DNA of 64,000 nt from Acidobacteriota bacterium (GCA_021818955.1 JAKASR010000016.1:1-64000); one strand, 5' to 3'; shown: positions 42,271 to 52,364, counted from the stretch's first letter. Numbers and translations are program-made. The notes: a model not told the origin generated them from the sequence alone.

Positions 42271-43071
42271 CTAAGCCGCCGGCCGCAGCGCCAGAAACCG
42301 CAAGCGGACGTAATCGGCCCACCAGCCCTTTCCCGAATCGTAGAGTAGCGGCCGCAAGCGGTTTTCCAGCTCCGCCAGCGCCGCCGGACGCGCCGGGGCG
42401 GGAATGCGCTCCAGCCATTCAGTGGCGAAGATTTCGTACCAATTGATGACGCCCTTGGGCAAGGGCGTGGGGCGAGGGAAATATTGGATTAGCTGAACTT
42501 CGAAGCCGGCCTGTTGCAACGCCTCATGAAAAGCGCGCGGGGCGGGGTAATATTTCAGGCTGACCGGATGCGGCGCCGCCGGATCGAAGCGCCGCACGGT
42601 TGCATACAGAGCCTCATTCAAGGCATGAACATTGCCCGCGCCGCCCATTTCGCCGACGAAGCGCCCGCCGGGCTGGAGCGCGTCAAAAATGCGAATCAAT
42701 ACCGGCGCGATGGTGAGCGGCGCCGCCGCGGCAGGCGAAGTGGATGGAAGCGGTTCAGGCATACCCATCCAGTGCAGGGCGGCATTCGAGAAGGCGGCAT
42801 CGAACTCGCCCCGGAACGGCATCTGGCCGGCGGCCATCAGGCGAGCGTCCAGGCCGCGGCGTTGCGCCGCGGCGATCATGGCCGGACTGGCGTCAATGCC
42901 GACGACCGCGCAGCCGCGGGCGGCGATTTTTGCAGTTAGAGCACCATCGCCGCAGCCGCTATCGAGCACCCGCTCGCCGGGCCGGGGCGCCAAAAGGCCG
43001 AGCAACGGCTCGCCCAGCTCGCTGACAAAGCCGGCGTCGCGGCGATAACGATCGGGCTGCCAGGATTGCAT
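42271..43071 (-). CDS. Class I SAM-dependent methyltransferase
   Basis: Protein of 266 residues with a Rossmann methyltransferase fold: motif I is VLDSGCGDGALTAKIA, an acidic VGIDAS loop follows, then FDAAFSNAALHWM and LQPGGRFVGEMGG. It resembles trans-aconitate or ubiquinone/menaquinone-type methyltransferases, but the substrate cannot be read from the sequence. A Pro/Ala-rich insertion sits near residues 107-118. It begins 29 bases after ilvN, so it is probably the last gene of the ilv operon. Whether it has a role in branched-chain metabolism is unknown. The start is ATG 43071. Confidence 0.8.
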   Translation of the reverse strand: MQSWQPDRYRRDAGFVSELGEPLLGLLAPRPGERVLDSGCGDGALTAKIAARGCAVVGIDASPAMIAAAQRRGLDARLMAAGQMPFRGEFDAAFSNAALHWMGMPEPLPSTSPAAAAPLTIAPVLIRIFDALQPGGRFVGEMGGAGNVHALNEALYATVRRFDPAAPHPVSLKYYPAPRAFHEALQQAGFEVQLIQYFPRPTPLPKGVINWYEIFATEWLERIPAPARPAALAELENRLRPLLYDSGKGWWADYVRLRFLALRPAA

Positions 43072-43100
43072 GCAGGCGTAATTTGAACCAGGGAACCCGT

Positions 43101-43451
43101 TCAGATGGTGCGGGGCGCCTGTTCCGGCTCGCGGTCGAGGTCAATCGGCTGCAAGACCTCGATCACATCCACCATCACCCGCCAGTCGCGGCAGATTTGG
43201 GCGATGTGCTTGGGATTGGCACCGACGATGGCGGTGAGGCGGCCGGCATCGGCATCCGCTTCAGCACGCACGGACTCGAAATCGAGCCCGCGGCGGGAAA
43301 TGGCATTCAGCAGGCGCAGCAGCGCGCCTTGTTCATTGCGGTAGCGAACCTCGAAACGATGGCGGCGGGGCGCCTGCGGGTCGAGCCCGGCGGGGGGAGC
43401 TTGCAAGCGGGCGTCGGCGGCGGGCGATTGCGAGAGGATCGGCGGGTTCAT
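43101..43451 (-). CDS. ilvN: Acetolactate synthase small (regulatory) subunit
   Basis: ACT-domain protein of 116 residues. The ACT fold starts at HRFEVRYRNEQGALLRLLNA (about 37-56) and ends near VMVDVIEVLQPI. It lacks the extra C-terminal domain of the larger IlvH type, so it resembles the short IlvN/IlvM form. It binds the large subunit and often brings valine feedback. ATG 43451 was preferred to a longer frame that runs into ilvB. It follows ilvB after 17 bases. The first 35 residues are Pro/Ala-rich and poorly conserved in look. Confidence 0.85.
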   Translation of the reverse strand: MNPPILSQSPAADARLQAPPAGLDPQAPRRHRFEVRYRNEQGALLRLLNAISRRGLDFESVRAEADADAGRLTAIVGANPKHIAQICRDWRVMVDVIEVLQPIDLDREPEQAPRTI

Positions 43452-43468
43452 AGGTACGGTTTCCAATT

Positions 43469-45178
43469 TCAACTTTTGGCCTGTTCCTGCAAAAGCATTT
43501 CCGAAAGCGCGGCGCCGGAGGGCACCATAGGGAAGACATTGGCTTCGGGCGCGCACTCGAACAGCAGCAGCCGCGGCTTGGGATCGTCAAGCATGCGGCG
43601 CAGCATCTCGCCGCGATTTTTGGGCAACCCCTGCGGACCGCCGGGATCCAGTTGCAGGCGCTCGCCATCGATGCCGTAGGCGCGCGCCAGGGCCAGGAAG
43701 TCAGGGTTGTCGCTCAGATCGGTTTCGGCGTAGTTGCGGTCGTAGAAAAGCTGCTGCCACTGGCGCACCATGCCCAGGTATTTGTTATCCACCAGCAGCA
43801 GCTTGATCGGCAGCGAGCAGCGCTTGATGGTGGCCAGTTCCTGGATATTCATCTGAATCCCGCCATCGCCGGCGATACAGACGACCTTGCTGTTCGGCCG
43901 CGCCAATTGCACGCCGATGGCGGCGGGCAAGGCGAAACCCATCGAGCCCAAGCCGCCGGAGGTGATGAAGCCGCGGGGATTGGCGCTGCGGTAGCGCTGC
44001 GCCGCCCACATCTGGTGTTGGCCGACGTCGGCGACGATGTAGCTGTCTTCCGGCAGCAGGGCATAAAGCTCATCCAGCAGTTGCAGCGCCGGCACGGACA
44101 AGGCGGAGGCGGCCATCTCGGCGCGCTCGGGGCCGCAGGCCAACTCGCGCCACTCGCTCCAATCCGGCAGCGGCTTGCGTCCAATCGCTTCCAGGCAGAG
44201 CGGCAGGGTATCGGCCAAGTCGCCGGGGATGGAAAGATGCGCCGGGCGGACGCGGTCGAGCTGGGAGGAATCAATCTCGAAGTGGACGATGCGCGCCGCC
44301 GGCGCAAAGCGGGCGGGATCGCCGGTGACGCGATCGTCGAGGCGCGCGCCGAAGACCAACAACAGATCGGTTTCGTGCAGGGCGGTGTTGGCGGCGCGGG
44401 TGCCATGCATGCCGACCATGCCCAGGTTATAGCCGGCCTCGGGGGCGATCGCGCCCAAGCCGTGCACGGTCATGCCGGCGGGCAATTGCAGGCGGTCGAG
44501 CAGGGCGCGCAGCGGCGCCACCGCGCCCGCCAGCTTCACTCCCGCGCCGACCAGCGCCAGCGGGCGCTTGGCCTCGCGCAGCAGGGCGCTCAAGGCGACG
44601 CCGGGGAAGGCGGCGGATTTGGCCGCAGCTTTTGCGGCGGCGTTGGTTTTCGGCGACGGCGGCGGCGGCAACTCGCCGGCCACGGCCTTGAGGCAATCCA
44701 CGGGAATATCCACCAGCACCGGGCCGGGACGCCCGCTTTGGGCGATCTCAAAGGCGCGCCGCATGACTTCGGGAATCTCCTCCACACCGCGCACCAGCCG
44801 GCTCCATTTGGTGATGGGCAAGGTCATGCCGAAAATATCGGTTTCCTGAAAGGCGTCGGTGCCGATTAAATTACTGCGCACCTGGCCGGTGATGCAGACC
44901 AGCGGGGTCGAATCCATGCGAGCGTCGGCGATGCCGGTAATCAGGTTGGTGGCGCCCGGGCCGCTGGTGGCAATGGCCACGCCGGCCCGCCCGGTGGCTC
45001 GCGCCCAACCTTCGGCGGCAAAAACCGCGCCCTGCTCATGCCGGGTCAGGATATGGCGCACGCCGCTGCCTTCCAGCGCATCGTAGAGCGGAATGACCGC
45101 GCCGCCGGGATAGCCGAAAACGGTATCCACTCCCTGCTCGCGCACCGACCGCCAAACCAATTCCGCGCCTTTAGGCAT
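43469..45178 (-). CDS. ilvB: Acetolactate synthase large (catalytic) subunit
   Basis: Thiamine-diphosphate enzyme of 569 residues, normal length. It condenses two pyruvates to acetolactate, or pyruvate with 2-oxobutyrate, in valine, leucine and isoleucine synthesis. The catalytic Glu48 lies in TRHEQGAVFAAEG; FAD and ThDP regions follow, with SGPGATNLITGIADA in the N-terminal domain and GDGGIQMNIQELATI...NNK-type metal site (VDNKYLGM) in the C-terminal domain. It starts 3 bases after the ilvC stop, so the two are co-translated. The start is ATG 45178. Confidence 0.96.
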   Translation of the reverse strand: MPKGAELVWRSVREQGVDTVFGYPGGAVIPLYDALEGSGVRHILTRHEQGAVFAAEGWARATGRAGVAIATSGPGATNLITGIADARMDSTPLVCITGQVRSNLIGTDAFQETDIFGMTLPITKWSRLVRGVEEIPEVMRRAFEIAQSGRPGPVLVDIPVDCLKAVAGELPPPPSPKTNAAAKAAAKSAAFPGVALSALLREAKRPLALVGAGVKLAGAVAPLRALLDRLQLPAGMTVHGLGAIAPEAGYNLGMVGMHGTRAANTALHETDLLLVFGARLDDRVTGDPARFAPAARIVHFEIDSSQLDRVRPAHLSIPGDLADTLPLCLEAIGRKPLPDWSEWRELACGPERAEMAASALSVPALQLLDELYALLPEDSYIVADVGQHQMWAAQRYRSANPRGFITSGGLGSMGFALPAAIGVQLARPNSKVVCIAGDGGIQMNIQELATIKRCSLPIKLLLVDNKYLGMVRQWQQLFYDRNYAETDLSDNPDFLALARAYGIDGERLQLDPGGPQGLPKNRGEMLRRMLDDPKPRLLLFECAPEANVFPMVPSGAALSEMLLQEQAKS

Positions 45179-45181
45179 GGT

Positions 45182-46201
45182 TTATCGCTCCTTGCCGGCC
45201 GCTTTGGCTTGCGGCAGCCAGCTCATCATATTGCGCAGTTCGGCGCCGACCCGCTCGACCTGCAACTGGCGCTCGGCCTCGCGCAGGCGGTTGAAGTGCT
45301 TGCAGCCGTTTTTGTTTTCGGCCAGCCATTCGCGGGCGAAGCTGCCATCCTGGATCGCGGCCAGCGTTTCCCGCATGGCTTTTTTGACGCTCTCGCCGAT
45401 GATCTTCGGGCCGCGGGTCAAATCGCCGTACTCGGCGGTATTGGAAATCGAATAGCGCATGCGCGCCAGCCCGCCCTCGTAGATCAGGTCCACGATGAGC
45501 TTCATCTCGTGCACGCACTCGAAATACGCGCTTTCCGGCTGATAGCCGGCGGCCACCAGGGTTTCAAAGCCGGCCTTCATCAGCGCCGACAATCCGCCGC
45601 AGAGCACCGCCTGCTCGCCAAACAAATCGGTTTCGGTTTCTTCCTTGAAGGTGGTGCCCAGCACGCCGGCGCGGGTCGAGCCGATGCCGGCGGCGTAAGC
45701 GAGCGCGAATTCCAGCGCGCGGCCGCTGGCATCCTGATGCACCGCGACCAGCGAAGGCACGCCATTGCCCTCGCTATAGACCCGGCGCACCAAGTGGCCG
45801 GGACTTTTAGGCGCGATCATGACCACGTCCACCTCGGGCGGCGGCACGACGGCCTGGAAATGAATGCTGAAGCCGTGGGAGACGCCCAGAATCTTGCCCG
45901 TTTGCAGATGCGGCTGGATGGAGGCTGCATAGACCGCCTGATGGGTTTCATCGGGAAGCAGAATCTGGATCCAGTCGGCGCGGCGCGCGGCCTCGGCCAC
46001 CGGCAGCACCTCAAAGCCATCGTTGCGCGCCTGCTTCGCCGAGGCCCGTTCCGGCTCCAGGCCAATCAGCACTCGATAGCCGCTATCGCGGAGATTCTGC
46101 GCCTGGGCATGACCTTGGCTGCCATAGCCCACGATGGCGAAGGTTTTGCCCGCCAAAGCCTGGGGATTGGCATCGGATTGATAGTAGATAGTAGCTGCCA
46201 C
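45182..46201 (-). CDS. ilvC: Ketol-acid reductoisomerase, class I
   Basis: NADPH-dependent enzyme of 339 residues, the short class I form. It converts acetolactate to dihydroxyisovalerate. The nucleotide motif [17 protein letters not shown] opens the Rossmann domain. Catalytic acidic residues appear in [12 protein letters not shown] and in the [11 protein letters not shown] region of the knotted C-terminal domain. The start is GTG 46201; AGAGGAG lies about 10 bases upstream. It heads the ilvC-ilvB-ilvN-methyltransferase operon. The promoter and a motif shared with leuA lie at 46249-46306. Confidence 0.96.
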   Translation of the reverse strand: MAATIYYQSDANPQALAGKTFAIVGYGSQGHAQAQNLRDSGYRVLIGLEPERASAKQARNDGFEVLPVAEAARRADWIQILLPDETHQAVYAASIQPHLQTGKILGVSHGFSIHFQAVVPPPEVDVVMIAPKSPGHLVRRVYSEGNGVPSLVAVHQDASGRALEFALAYAAGIGSTRAGVLGTTFKEETETDLFGEQAVLCGGLSALMKAGFETLVAAGYQPESAYFECVHEMKLIVDLIYEGGLARMRYSISNTAEYGDLTRGPKIIGESVKKAMRETLAAIQDGSFAREWLAENKNGCKHFNRLREAERQLQVERVGAELRNMMSWLPQAKAAGKER

Positions 46202-46232
46202 CGGGATAGCATCTCCTCTTGCAGAGCAATGG

Positions 46233-46306
46233 TGGCCGCCAGCGGCGGCCAGCTTACCGACCGGACGGTAAGGAACAGATTAGCGGTATTGCCTCGGGCC
46301 TGTCAA
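46233..46306 (-). promoter_or_regulatory. ilvC promoter, candidate shared operator and leader hairpins
   Basis: On the minus strand TTGACA (46306-46301), an 18-base spacer and TAATCT (46282-46277) form the promoter. Just downstream, CTTACCG and CGGTAAG (46253-46272) make a perfect 7-bp inverted repeat. The 20-mer at 46249-46268 matches the leuA promoter motif (25420-25439) at 18 of 20 positions. A further hairpin (TGGCCGCC...GGCGGCCA, 46233-46251) lies in the leader. No leader peptide or T-run attenuator is seen. Confidence 0.55.
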
Positions 46307-46357
46307 TGGGAAACCGGGTAATCGGGCAGGCGCACGTCCGGAAGCGCGAGCGTTTTG

Positions 46358-46472
46358 GCGGCACGGCTTTTATTTTTAGGCGCTGACGCTTTCGCAAGGG
46401 TCTGGCCGAAACCGGACATAGGGCGAATACTCATGGCTGCCGGGCATGGCCGGGCGCAATTCCCGCGAGGCG
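46358..46472. repeat. Composite repeat, copy D (left half)
   Basis: Contains the left module (GGCACGGCTTTTATTTTTAG, then the hairpin around CCGAAACC) and the start of the next module (CCGGGCATGGCCGGGCGCAAT), then diverges. It lies between the 3' end of glutamine synthetase and the ilvC promoter. Confidence 0.8.
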
Positions 46473-46495
46473 GACGGGCGAGCGCGCGCTCTTCC

Positions 46496-47908
46496 CTAAA
46501 TGTCGTAATAGAGCGCGAACTCGTAAGGGTGGGGGCGCAGGCGAATCGCATCGACTTCCTTCAGGCGCTTGTACTCGATCCAGGTCGCGATCAGGTCGTG
46601 GGTAAAAACGCCACCTTCGAGCAGGAAGTCATGATCCATTTCCAATTCGTTGAGGGCTTCGTCGAGGGTGGCGGGCATGACAGGCACGCGGGCCAGCTCG
46701 TCGGCTGAAAGCTCGAAGATGTCTTTATCAAGCGGCGGGCCGGGATCGATTTTGTGCTTGATGCCATCCAGGCCGGCCATGAGCATGGCGGAGAAAGCCA
46801 GATAAGGATTGCAGGCCGGATCGGGGGGGCGGAACTCAACCCGCTTGGATTTGGGCGAGGCGGAATACATCGGGATGCGGCAGGCGGCGGAGCGATTGCG
46901 CTGGGAATAAGCCAGGTTGACGGGCGCTTCATAGCCCGGCACCAGGCGCTTGTAGGAGTTGGTGGTAGGAGCAATCAAGGCAGCCAGCGCGCGGGCATGC
47001 CGGAGCAGGCCACCGATGTAGTAGAGCGCCAGTTGCGACAGCCCGGCATATTGATCGCCGGCGAACAGCGGCTGTCCGTCTTTCCAGAGCGACTGGTGAG
47101 TATGCATGCCGCTGCCGTTATCCTGAAACAGCGGTTTGGGCATGAAAGTCACGCTTTTGCCGTACTGGTAGGCGGTCATTTTGGCAAGGTACTTATAAAG
47201 CAGCATGCTGTCGGCGGTTTTCAGCAAGGTATTGAAGCGCAGATCGATTTCGGCCTGTCCGGCGGTGGCGACTTCGTGATGATGACACTCGACCTGCAAG
47301 CCGGCGGCTTGCATCTTCAACACCATTTCACTGCGCAGATCCTGATAATGATCGGTGGGAGGGACGGGGAAGTAGCCTTCCTTGAAGCGGGGGCGATAGC
47401 CCAGGTTGTCTTCCTCGCGGCCCGAATTCCAACAGCCTTCTTCGGCGTCAATAAAGAAAAAACCGTGATGTTCTTTCTGATCGAAGCGGACGTTGTCGAA
47501 GATAAAAAACTCGGCTTCGGCGCCGAAATAAGCGGTATCGGCAAGGCGGCCGGCTTGCAGGTAAGCTTCCGCCCGGCGGGCGACGCCGCGCGGGTCGCGG
47601 CCGTAAGGCGCGCAGGTCACCGGATCTCTGGCATCGCCGAACAGGATCAGGGTGGGCACGCTGGTAAAAGGATCGAGCACCGGCCAGGAGGGATCAGGCA
47701 CCAGCAGCATGTCGCTCTCATGAATCGACTGCCAGCCGCGGATGCTGGAAGCATCAAAGCCCAAACCTTGGCTGAAGGACTCTTCGGTCAACTGGCCGAT
47801 GGGAATCGACATGTGCTGCCACACACCGGGCAGGTCAATGAAGCGCAGATCAACGAACTTGACCTCATGCTTAGCGCAGAATTCAAGCACCTGTTTGGGG
47901 GTGGACAC
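46496..47908 (-). CDS. glnA: Glutamine synthetase type I, adenylylation Tyr replaced by Phe
   Basis: Dodecameric ATP-dependent enzyme of 470 residues that makes glutamine from glutamate and ammonia. Metal and substrate motifs are present: [29 protein letters not shown], the [10 protein letters not shown] loop and [10 protein letters not shown]. The start GTG 47908 has GGAG 5 bases upstream and gives the usual type I length; a frame starting 14 codons earlier is less likely. At the position of the E. coli adenylylated Tyr (DKNLYDLPPEE) this protein reads [11 protein letters not shown], with Phe398 (codon 46715-46717). Control by GlnE-type adenylylation is therefore unlikely. It stands alone between the ilv operon and a DUF2911 gene. 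Confidence 0.95.
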   Translation of the reverse strand: MSTPKQVLEFCAKHEVKFVDLRFIDLPGVWQHMSIPIGQLTEESFSQGLGFDASSIRGWQSIHESDMLLVPDPSWPVLDPFTSVPTLILFGDARDPVTCAPYGRDPRGVARRAEAYLQAGRLADTAYFGAEAEFFIFDNVRFDQKEHHGFFFIDAEEGCWNSGREEDNLGYRPRFKEGYFPVPPTDHYQDLRSEMVLKMQAAGLQVECHHHEVATAGQAEIDLRFNTLLKTADSMLLYKYLAKMTAYQYGKSVTFMPKPLFQDNGSGMHTHQSLWKDGQPLFAGDQYAGLSQLALYYIGGLLRHARALAALIAPTTNSYKRLVPGYEAPVNLAYSQRNRSAACRIPMYSASPKSKRVEFRPPDPACNPYLAFSAMLMAGLDGIKHKIDPGPPLDKDIFELSADELARVPVMPATLDEALNELEMDHDFLLEGGVFTHDLIATWIEYKRLKEVDAIRLRPHPYEFALYYDI

Positions 47909-48191
47909 GTTGGCTCCTAAGCGGACGTACTGGCCGGCCCATCGAATCACCGGAAGTATACGCGCGCATCCCGCCGAGACACAGCCGGGGGGAATGGGCG
48001 CGCGAGTAAACGAAAAGCTAACAAGGCCGGCGGCATAATGCCAGTGGTTTCTTTAGATAGGGGGAAGATGGCGAGCCGATGCCGCCCAGGCGACCGGAAT
48101 TGCGCCGGCTAACGCCACCGCGCATTACCGCTGAAGCGCCATCCACCTGTTTTTCCAAGGGGTGTATGCTGAAGAATTCGAGGTACTTACC

Positions 48192-48755
48192 ATGAAAAGC
48201 CTGCGTCATTTCTGTCTAGCCGGGCTGGTGGCCGCAAGTTTATCCGGCTTAGTCGATGCCGCTCCCCGCAAACTACTCAGCCCGCCGGGCAAGGCGCAGA
48301 TACGCCTGGCCGGCGCGAAGATCACGATTACTTATCACCGGCCGAAGATACGCGACCCGAAAACCCGGCGCCCGCGCAAAATTTTCGGACCCGGCGCGGG
48401 CTATCTGGTGCCCTATGGGCAAGTCTGGCGGCTGGGCGCCAATCAAGCCACGACCCTGAGCACCACCCGCGGCATTACGCTGGCAGGGAAGCCGTTGGCG
48501 GCCGGAAGCTATACCCTGTTTGCCATTCCCGAAGCGCGGCAGTGGACGCTGATTATCAGCAAGAAGACCGGCGAATGGGGCATCCCGTATCCCGGCAAGC
48601 AGTACGATCTGGCGCGGGAGCCGATGCAGGCGCATTATGCCGCGCACCTGATCGACCCTTTCACCATCAGCCTGCACCGCACCGGCGCCCGCACCGCCGA
48701 GCTGCGCCTGGCTTGGGCACACACGGTGGTGACAGCGCCCTTGAGCTTGCATTAA
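48192..48755 (+). CDS. DUF2911 family secreted protein
   Basis: Protein of 187 residues with a signal peptide (about 1-23). The mature part is a beta-rich DUF2911 domain: ITITYHRPKIRDPKTR, GYLVPYGQVWRLGANQATTL and GSYTLFAIPEARQWTLIISK. This family is common in Acidobacteria and Bacteroidetes and its function is unknown. ATG 48192 has GAGG about 8 bases upstream. The gene stands alone upstream of icd. The ten residues of the longer frame are not needed. Confidence 0.85.
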   Translation: MKSLRHFCLAGLVAASLSGLVDAAPRKLLSPPGKAQIRLAGAKITITYHRPKIRDPKTRRPRKIFGPGAGYLVPYGQVWRLGANQATTLSTTRGITLAGKPLAAGSYTLFAIPEARQWTLIISKKTGEWGIPYPGKQYDLAREPMQAHYAAHLIDPFTISLHRTGARTAELRLAWAHTVVTAPLSLH

Positions 48756-48947
48756 TCGCAGCCGGAGGCGGAGGCAGCGCCGCCGGGCGGGCGCGGAAGG
48801 GCGCAGTGTGTGTGCGCGGGGTCACACCGATTTGCCACACCGGAAGCCGGATGCTATGGTTTTTAGTTCGGCTTTTTCGGGCCTTCCAACCACGAAACCA
48901 CCCTCGACGGCGCGGGACGGAAAAGCAAATTCAACTATGGAGAATGC

Positions 48948-50204
48948 ATGGCGGCTTCTTATAACGGCAATCCGGTACCGGCCGATGGCCGGGCCATCAC
49001 GCTGGAAAACGGGCGGTTTCAGGTTCCCGAACGGCCCATCATTCCCTTCATCGAAGGCGACGGCACCGGCGCCGATATCTGGGCGGCCAGCCGGCGGGTG
49101 TTCGATGCGGCGGTGCACTGCGCCTATGGCGGCAAGCGCCAGGTGGTCTGGTATGAAATTTACGCGGGCGAAAAGGCCTATCAAAAATTCAATCAATGGC
49201 TGCCGGAGGATACCGTCGCCGCCGTTCGCCAATTCCGAGTGGCGATTAAGGGGCCGCTGACGACGCCGGTGGGGGGCGGCATCCGCAGCCTGAATGTAGC
49301 GCTGCGGCAGTTGCTGGACCTGTACGCCTGCGTGCGTCCGGTGCGCTACTACGCCGGCGTGCCCTCGCCGGTGAAGCATCCGGAGCAGATGAACCTGATC
49401 ATCTACCGCGAGAACACGGAAGACGTCTATGCGGGCATCGAGTTCCGCGAAGGCACGCCGGAAGCGAAAGAGCTGATCGAGTTGCTGGGCACCAAGTACG
49501 GCAAAAAGATCCGCCCCGATTCCGGCATCGGGATCAAGCCCATCTCCAAATTCGCCACCCAGCGCCTGGTGCGCAAGGCGATCCAGCACGCGCGCGACCA
49601 CGGCCGCAGCGTGGTTACGCTGGTGCACAAGGGCAACATACAGAAGTTCACCGAAGGCGCCTTCCGCGACTGGGGCTACCAGCTGGCACAGGAAGAATTC
49701 GGCCAAATCTGCGTCAGCGAGGAAGATCTGTATCAAGCGCCCTACCACGGCACGCTGCCGGCGGGCAAGATCCTGGTCAACGACCGCATCGCCGATTCCA
49801 TGTTTCAGCAGGTGCTGACCCGGGCGCAGGAATACCAGGTGGTATGCACGCCGAACCTGAACGGCGACTATTTATCCGACGCCTGCGCGGCGCAGGTGGG
49901 CGGGCTGGGGCTGGCGCCGGGCGCGAATATCAGCGACGAGTATGCGGTGTTTGAAGCCACGCACGGCACCGCGCCCAAATATGCCGGCAAGGACGTGATC
50001 AACCCCGGCTCGGTGATTCTGAGCGGGGTGATGATGTTCGAGGCGATGGGCTGGGAAGAGGCGGCGCGGCTGATCGAAAACGGCCTGGCCGCCACCATCA
50101 GCCAAAAGCGCGTGACCTACGACCTGGAGCGGCTGATGCCCGGGGCGACCAAGCTGAAAACCAGCGAATTCGCTTCCGCCATCATTGAAAATTTGCAGGC
50201 CTGA
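48948..50204 (+). CDS. icd: Isocitrate dehydrogenase (NADP-dependent type)
   Basis: TCA-cycle enzyme of 418 residues that oxidises and decarboxylates isocitrate to 2-oxoglutarate. The phosphate-binding and substrate loops are seen in [12 protein letters not shown] and [20 protein letters not shown], the latter with the Ser that E. coli IDH kinase targets. The coenzyme region is [20 protein letters not shown] and the metal-site Asp residues lie in [17 protein letters not shown]. The length is usual for the E. coli type. ATG 48948 has GGAG upstream. Malate dehydrogenase follows after 41 bases, a common TCA pairing. Confidence 0.95.
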   Translation: MAASYNGNPVPADGRAITLENGRFQVPERPIIPFIEGDGTGADIWAASRRVFDAAVHCAYGGKRQVVWYEIYAGEKAYQKFNQWLPEDTVAAVRQFRVAIKGPLTTPVGGGIRSLNVALRQLLDLYACVRPVRYYAGVPSPVKHPEQMNLIIYRENTEDVYAGIEFREGTPEAKELIELLGTKYGKKIRPDSGIGIKPISKFATQRLVRKAIQHARDHGRSVVTLVHKGNIQKFTEGAFRDWGYQLAQEEFGQICVSEEDLYQAPYHGTLPAGKILVNDRIADSMFQQVLTRAQEYQVVCTPNLNGDYLSDACAAQVGGLGLAPGANISDEYAVFEATHGTAPKYAGKDVINPGSVILSGVMMFEAMGWEEAARLIENGLAATISQKRVTYDLERLMPGATKLKTSEFASAIIENLQA

Positions 50205-50245
50205 TGGGCAAAAGCGACGGGCCTGAAAAAGGAAGGCAAGCCATT

Positions 50246-51172
50246 ATGAGACCGAAAATTACGATTGTGGGCGCCGGCAATGTCGGCGCCACCACCGCGC
50301 ATTGGATGCTGACGCGCGAGTTGGGCGATGTGGTTTTGACCGATATCGTCGAAGGCGTGCCGCAGGGCAAGGGGCTGGACTTGTACGAATCCACGCCCAT
50401 CGCCAAAAAGGACGCGCGCATCACCGGCTCGAACAGCTACGATGAAACCGCCAATTCCGACCTGGTAGTGGTGACCGCCGGATTTCCGCGCAAGTCGGGC
50501 ATGAGCCGCGACGACCTGTTGAAGAAAAATTACGAGGTGATGCAGGCCACGATCGACAAGGTGGTGGCGCTCTCCCCCAACGCCATTCTGATCCTGGTCA
50601 CGAATCCGCTCGACGCCATGGCGCAGGCCGCCTACCGGCTGAGCAAGTTTTCCCGCAATCGCGTCATCGGCATGGCGGGAGTGCTCGATTCGGCGCGCTT
50701 TGCCTCCTTTATCGCCCAGGCACTGGAAGTTTCGGTGGAAAACGTGCAGGCGTTCGTGCTGGGCGGGCACGGCGACACCATGGTGCCGCTGCCCCGCTAC
50801 ACCACCGTGGCCGGAGTGCCGATTACCGAGTTGCTGCCGGGGGAAAAGATTGCCCAGTTGGTGCAACGCACCCGCGATGGCGGCGCCGAGATCGTGAAAC
50901 TGCTGAAAACCGGCAGCGCCTTTTACGCACCCGCCGCCGCGGTCACCGACATGGCGGAAGCGATACTGCGCGATAAAAAGAAAATTCTCCCCTGCGCCGC
51001 CTACCTGGAGGGCGAGTACGGCATTCGCGGCCTCTTCATCGGCGTGCCCTGCAAGCTGGGAGCGCGCGGCATCGAGACGGTGATCGAGGTCAAGCTGACG
51101 GCGGAGGAAAAGGCGCAACTGGAAAAATCCGCCGCCGCGGTGAAAGAGTTGACCACGGTCCTGGGGGTTTAA
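50246..51172 (+). CDS. mdh: Malate dehydrogenase (LDH-like type)
   Basis: NAD-dependent malate dehydrogenase of 308 residues from the lactate-dehydrogenase-like branch. The nucleotide motif is [17 protein letters not shown]. The active-site loop [12 protein letters not shown] has the Arg pair typical of malate rather than lactate enzymes. The catalytic His is in [15 protein letters not shown] 50246 was chosen because GGAAGG stands 10 bases upstream and the length is normal; an ATG at 50204 overlaps the icd stop (TGATG) but has no binding site. It oxidises malate to oxaloacetate after icd in the same transcript. Confidence 0.95.
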   Translation: MRPKITIVGAGNVGATTAHWMLTRELGDVVLTDIVEGVPQGKGLDLYESTPIAKKDARITGSNSYDETANSDLVVVTAGFPRKSGMSRDDLLKKNYEVMQATIDKVVALSPNAILILVTNPLDAMAQAAYRLSKFSRNRVIGMAGVLDSARFASFIAQALEVSVENVQAFVLGGHGDTMVPLPRYTTVAGVPITELLPGEKIAQLVQRTRDGGAEIVKLLKTGSAFYAPAAAVTDMAEAILRDKKKILPCAAYLEGEYGIRGLFIGVPCKLGARGIETVIEVKLTAEEKAQLEKSAAAVKELTTVLGV

Positions 51173-51253
51173 GCCCGGCCGCCGGCGCTGTTCCCCGGCG
51201 GAGCGGCAGTCGGGAAGGGAAAAAGCCCGCATTCAAAGCGCTGGAGGCATGGC

Positions 51254-51781
51254 ATGGAAGCAAGCACGCCGGAAACAGCCTTGGCCATACGCGATCTGCT
51301 CTGCGAAACCCTGGAGCGGGAGATGCGCACCACGCAGGCGGTGATCGCCGCGGTGCCCGAATTCGGGCACGACTTCCGCCACGAGCCACGCGCCCGCTCG
51401 GCTTTCGAGCTGGCCTGGCATGTCGCCTCCAGCGAGGTCTTTTTTCTGGAATCGGTGGCCGCGGGCGGCTTCGATTTCGAGCGCCGGCAAAAACCCAAGC
51501 CGCCGGCCACCATTCGCGAGGTGGTTCTCTGGCATGCGGAAAACGGCGCGGCGGCGCTGGCCCGAGTGCGCGGAATGACCGCCGAGGCGCTGCTCAAGCC
51601 TATCGCCTTTCGCGCCAATCTGACGCTGCCCGCTTACCGTTTTCTGCTGCTGGATCTCACACACATCAGTCATCATCGCGGCCAGCTTTCCACCTATCTG
51701 CGCCCGCTGGGCGCGCGCGTGCCGGCCATTTACGGCGAAAGCGCCGACTCCGCGCGCCCGGGCGGCGCGGCCGCCCGCTAG
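51254..51781 (+). CDS. DinB-family four-helix protein
   Basis: Protein of 175 residues with the DinB/YfiT-like four-helix fold. The metal-binding His positions are visible: AWHVASSEVFFLES in helix 2 and THISHHRGQLSTYLRPLGA in helix 4, the latter a family signature. Such proteins may be metal-dependent hydrolases or thiol transferases; the true substrate is unknown. ATG 51254 has GGAGG 6 bases upstream. It lies between mdh and tpx on the same strand and may be co-transcribed with the latter. Confidence 0.85.
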   Translation: MEASTPETALAIRDLLCETLEREMRTTQAVIAAVPEFGHDFRHEPRARSAFELAWHVASSEVFFLESVAAGGFDFERRQKPKPPATIREVVLWHAENGAAALARVRGMTAEALLKPIAFRANLTLPAYRFLLLDLTHISHHRGQLSTYLRPLGARVPAIYGESADSARPGGAAAR

Positions 51782-51845
51782 CAGGCTATAAATCCCGCCT
51801 CTCCATGCGTTACCCTGGAATGGAAAGGAAGGTTTCTAGCACACC

Positions 51846-52364
51846 ATGAGCCTGGAACGACCGAATGCGGTAACTCTGCGCGGCAAGCCCTTCACCCTGC
51901 TCGGACCGGAGCGCAAGCCGGGAGACAAGCTCCCCGAATTTAGCCTGGTGGATAACGGCTTGCAGCCGGTCACGGAAGCTTCCACCCGGGGCGCGGTGCG
52001 CATTTTTGCCGCCGTGCCCTCGCTCGATACCCCAGTCTGCGACCTGGAAAGCCGCCGCTTCAACGAGGAAGCCGCCAAGCTGGGGGAGAAGGTGAAAATT
52101 TACGTGGTCAGCATGGATTTGCCCTTCGCGCAAAAGCGCTGGTGCGGGGCGGCCAACGCGGAGCGGGTGCAAACGCTCTCGGATTACCAGACGGGCTCGT
52201 TCGGTCTGGCGATGGGGACGCTGATCAAGGAACTGCGCCTGGAATCGCGCGCGGTGTTCATCGCCGACGCCGGCGATACGCTGCGTTACGTCGAATATGT
52301 GCCCGAAGTCGGCCAGCACCCCGATTACGACAAGGCGCTGGCGGCGGTACGCGCGCTGTTGTAA
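51846..52364 (+). CDS. tpx: Thiol peroxidase (Tpx type peroxiredoxin)
   Basis: Atypical 2-Cys peroxiredoxin of 172 residues that reduces hydroperoxides using thioredoxin. The peroxidatic Cys65 lies in PSLDTPVCDLESRRF and the resolving Cys100 in FAQKRWCGA. The distance between them matches the Tpx family. The start is ATG 51846 with GGAAGG upstream. A cyclophilin lipoprotein follows after 17 bases, so both may share a transcript. The role is antioxidant defence in the cytoplasm or periplasm; no signal peptide is present, so cytoplasm is likely. Confidence 0.95.
   Translation: MSLERPNAVTLRGKPFTLLGPERKPGDKLPEFSLVDNGLQPVTEASTRGAVRIFAAVPSLDTPVCDLESRRFNEEAAKLGEKVKIYVVSMDLPFAQKRWCGAANAERVQTLSDYQTGSFGLAMGTLIKELRLESRAVFIADAGDTLRYVEYVPEVGQHPDYDKALAAVRALL

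Noticed and set aside
46303-46551. 82-residue minus-strand ORF between glnA and ilvC
   Set aside because: It translates repeat copy D and its flanks and overlaps the ilvC promoter and the end of glnA. No start signal is seen.
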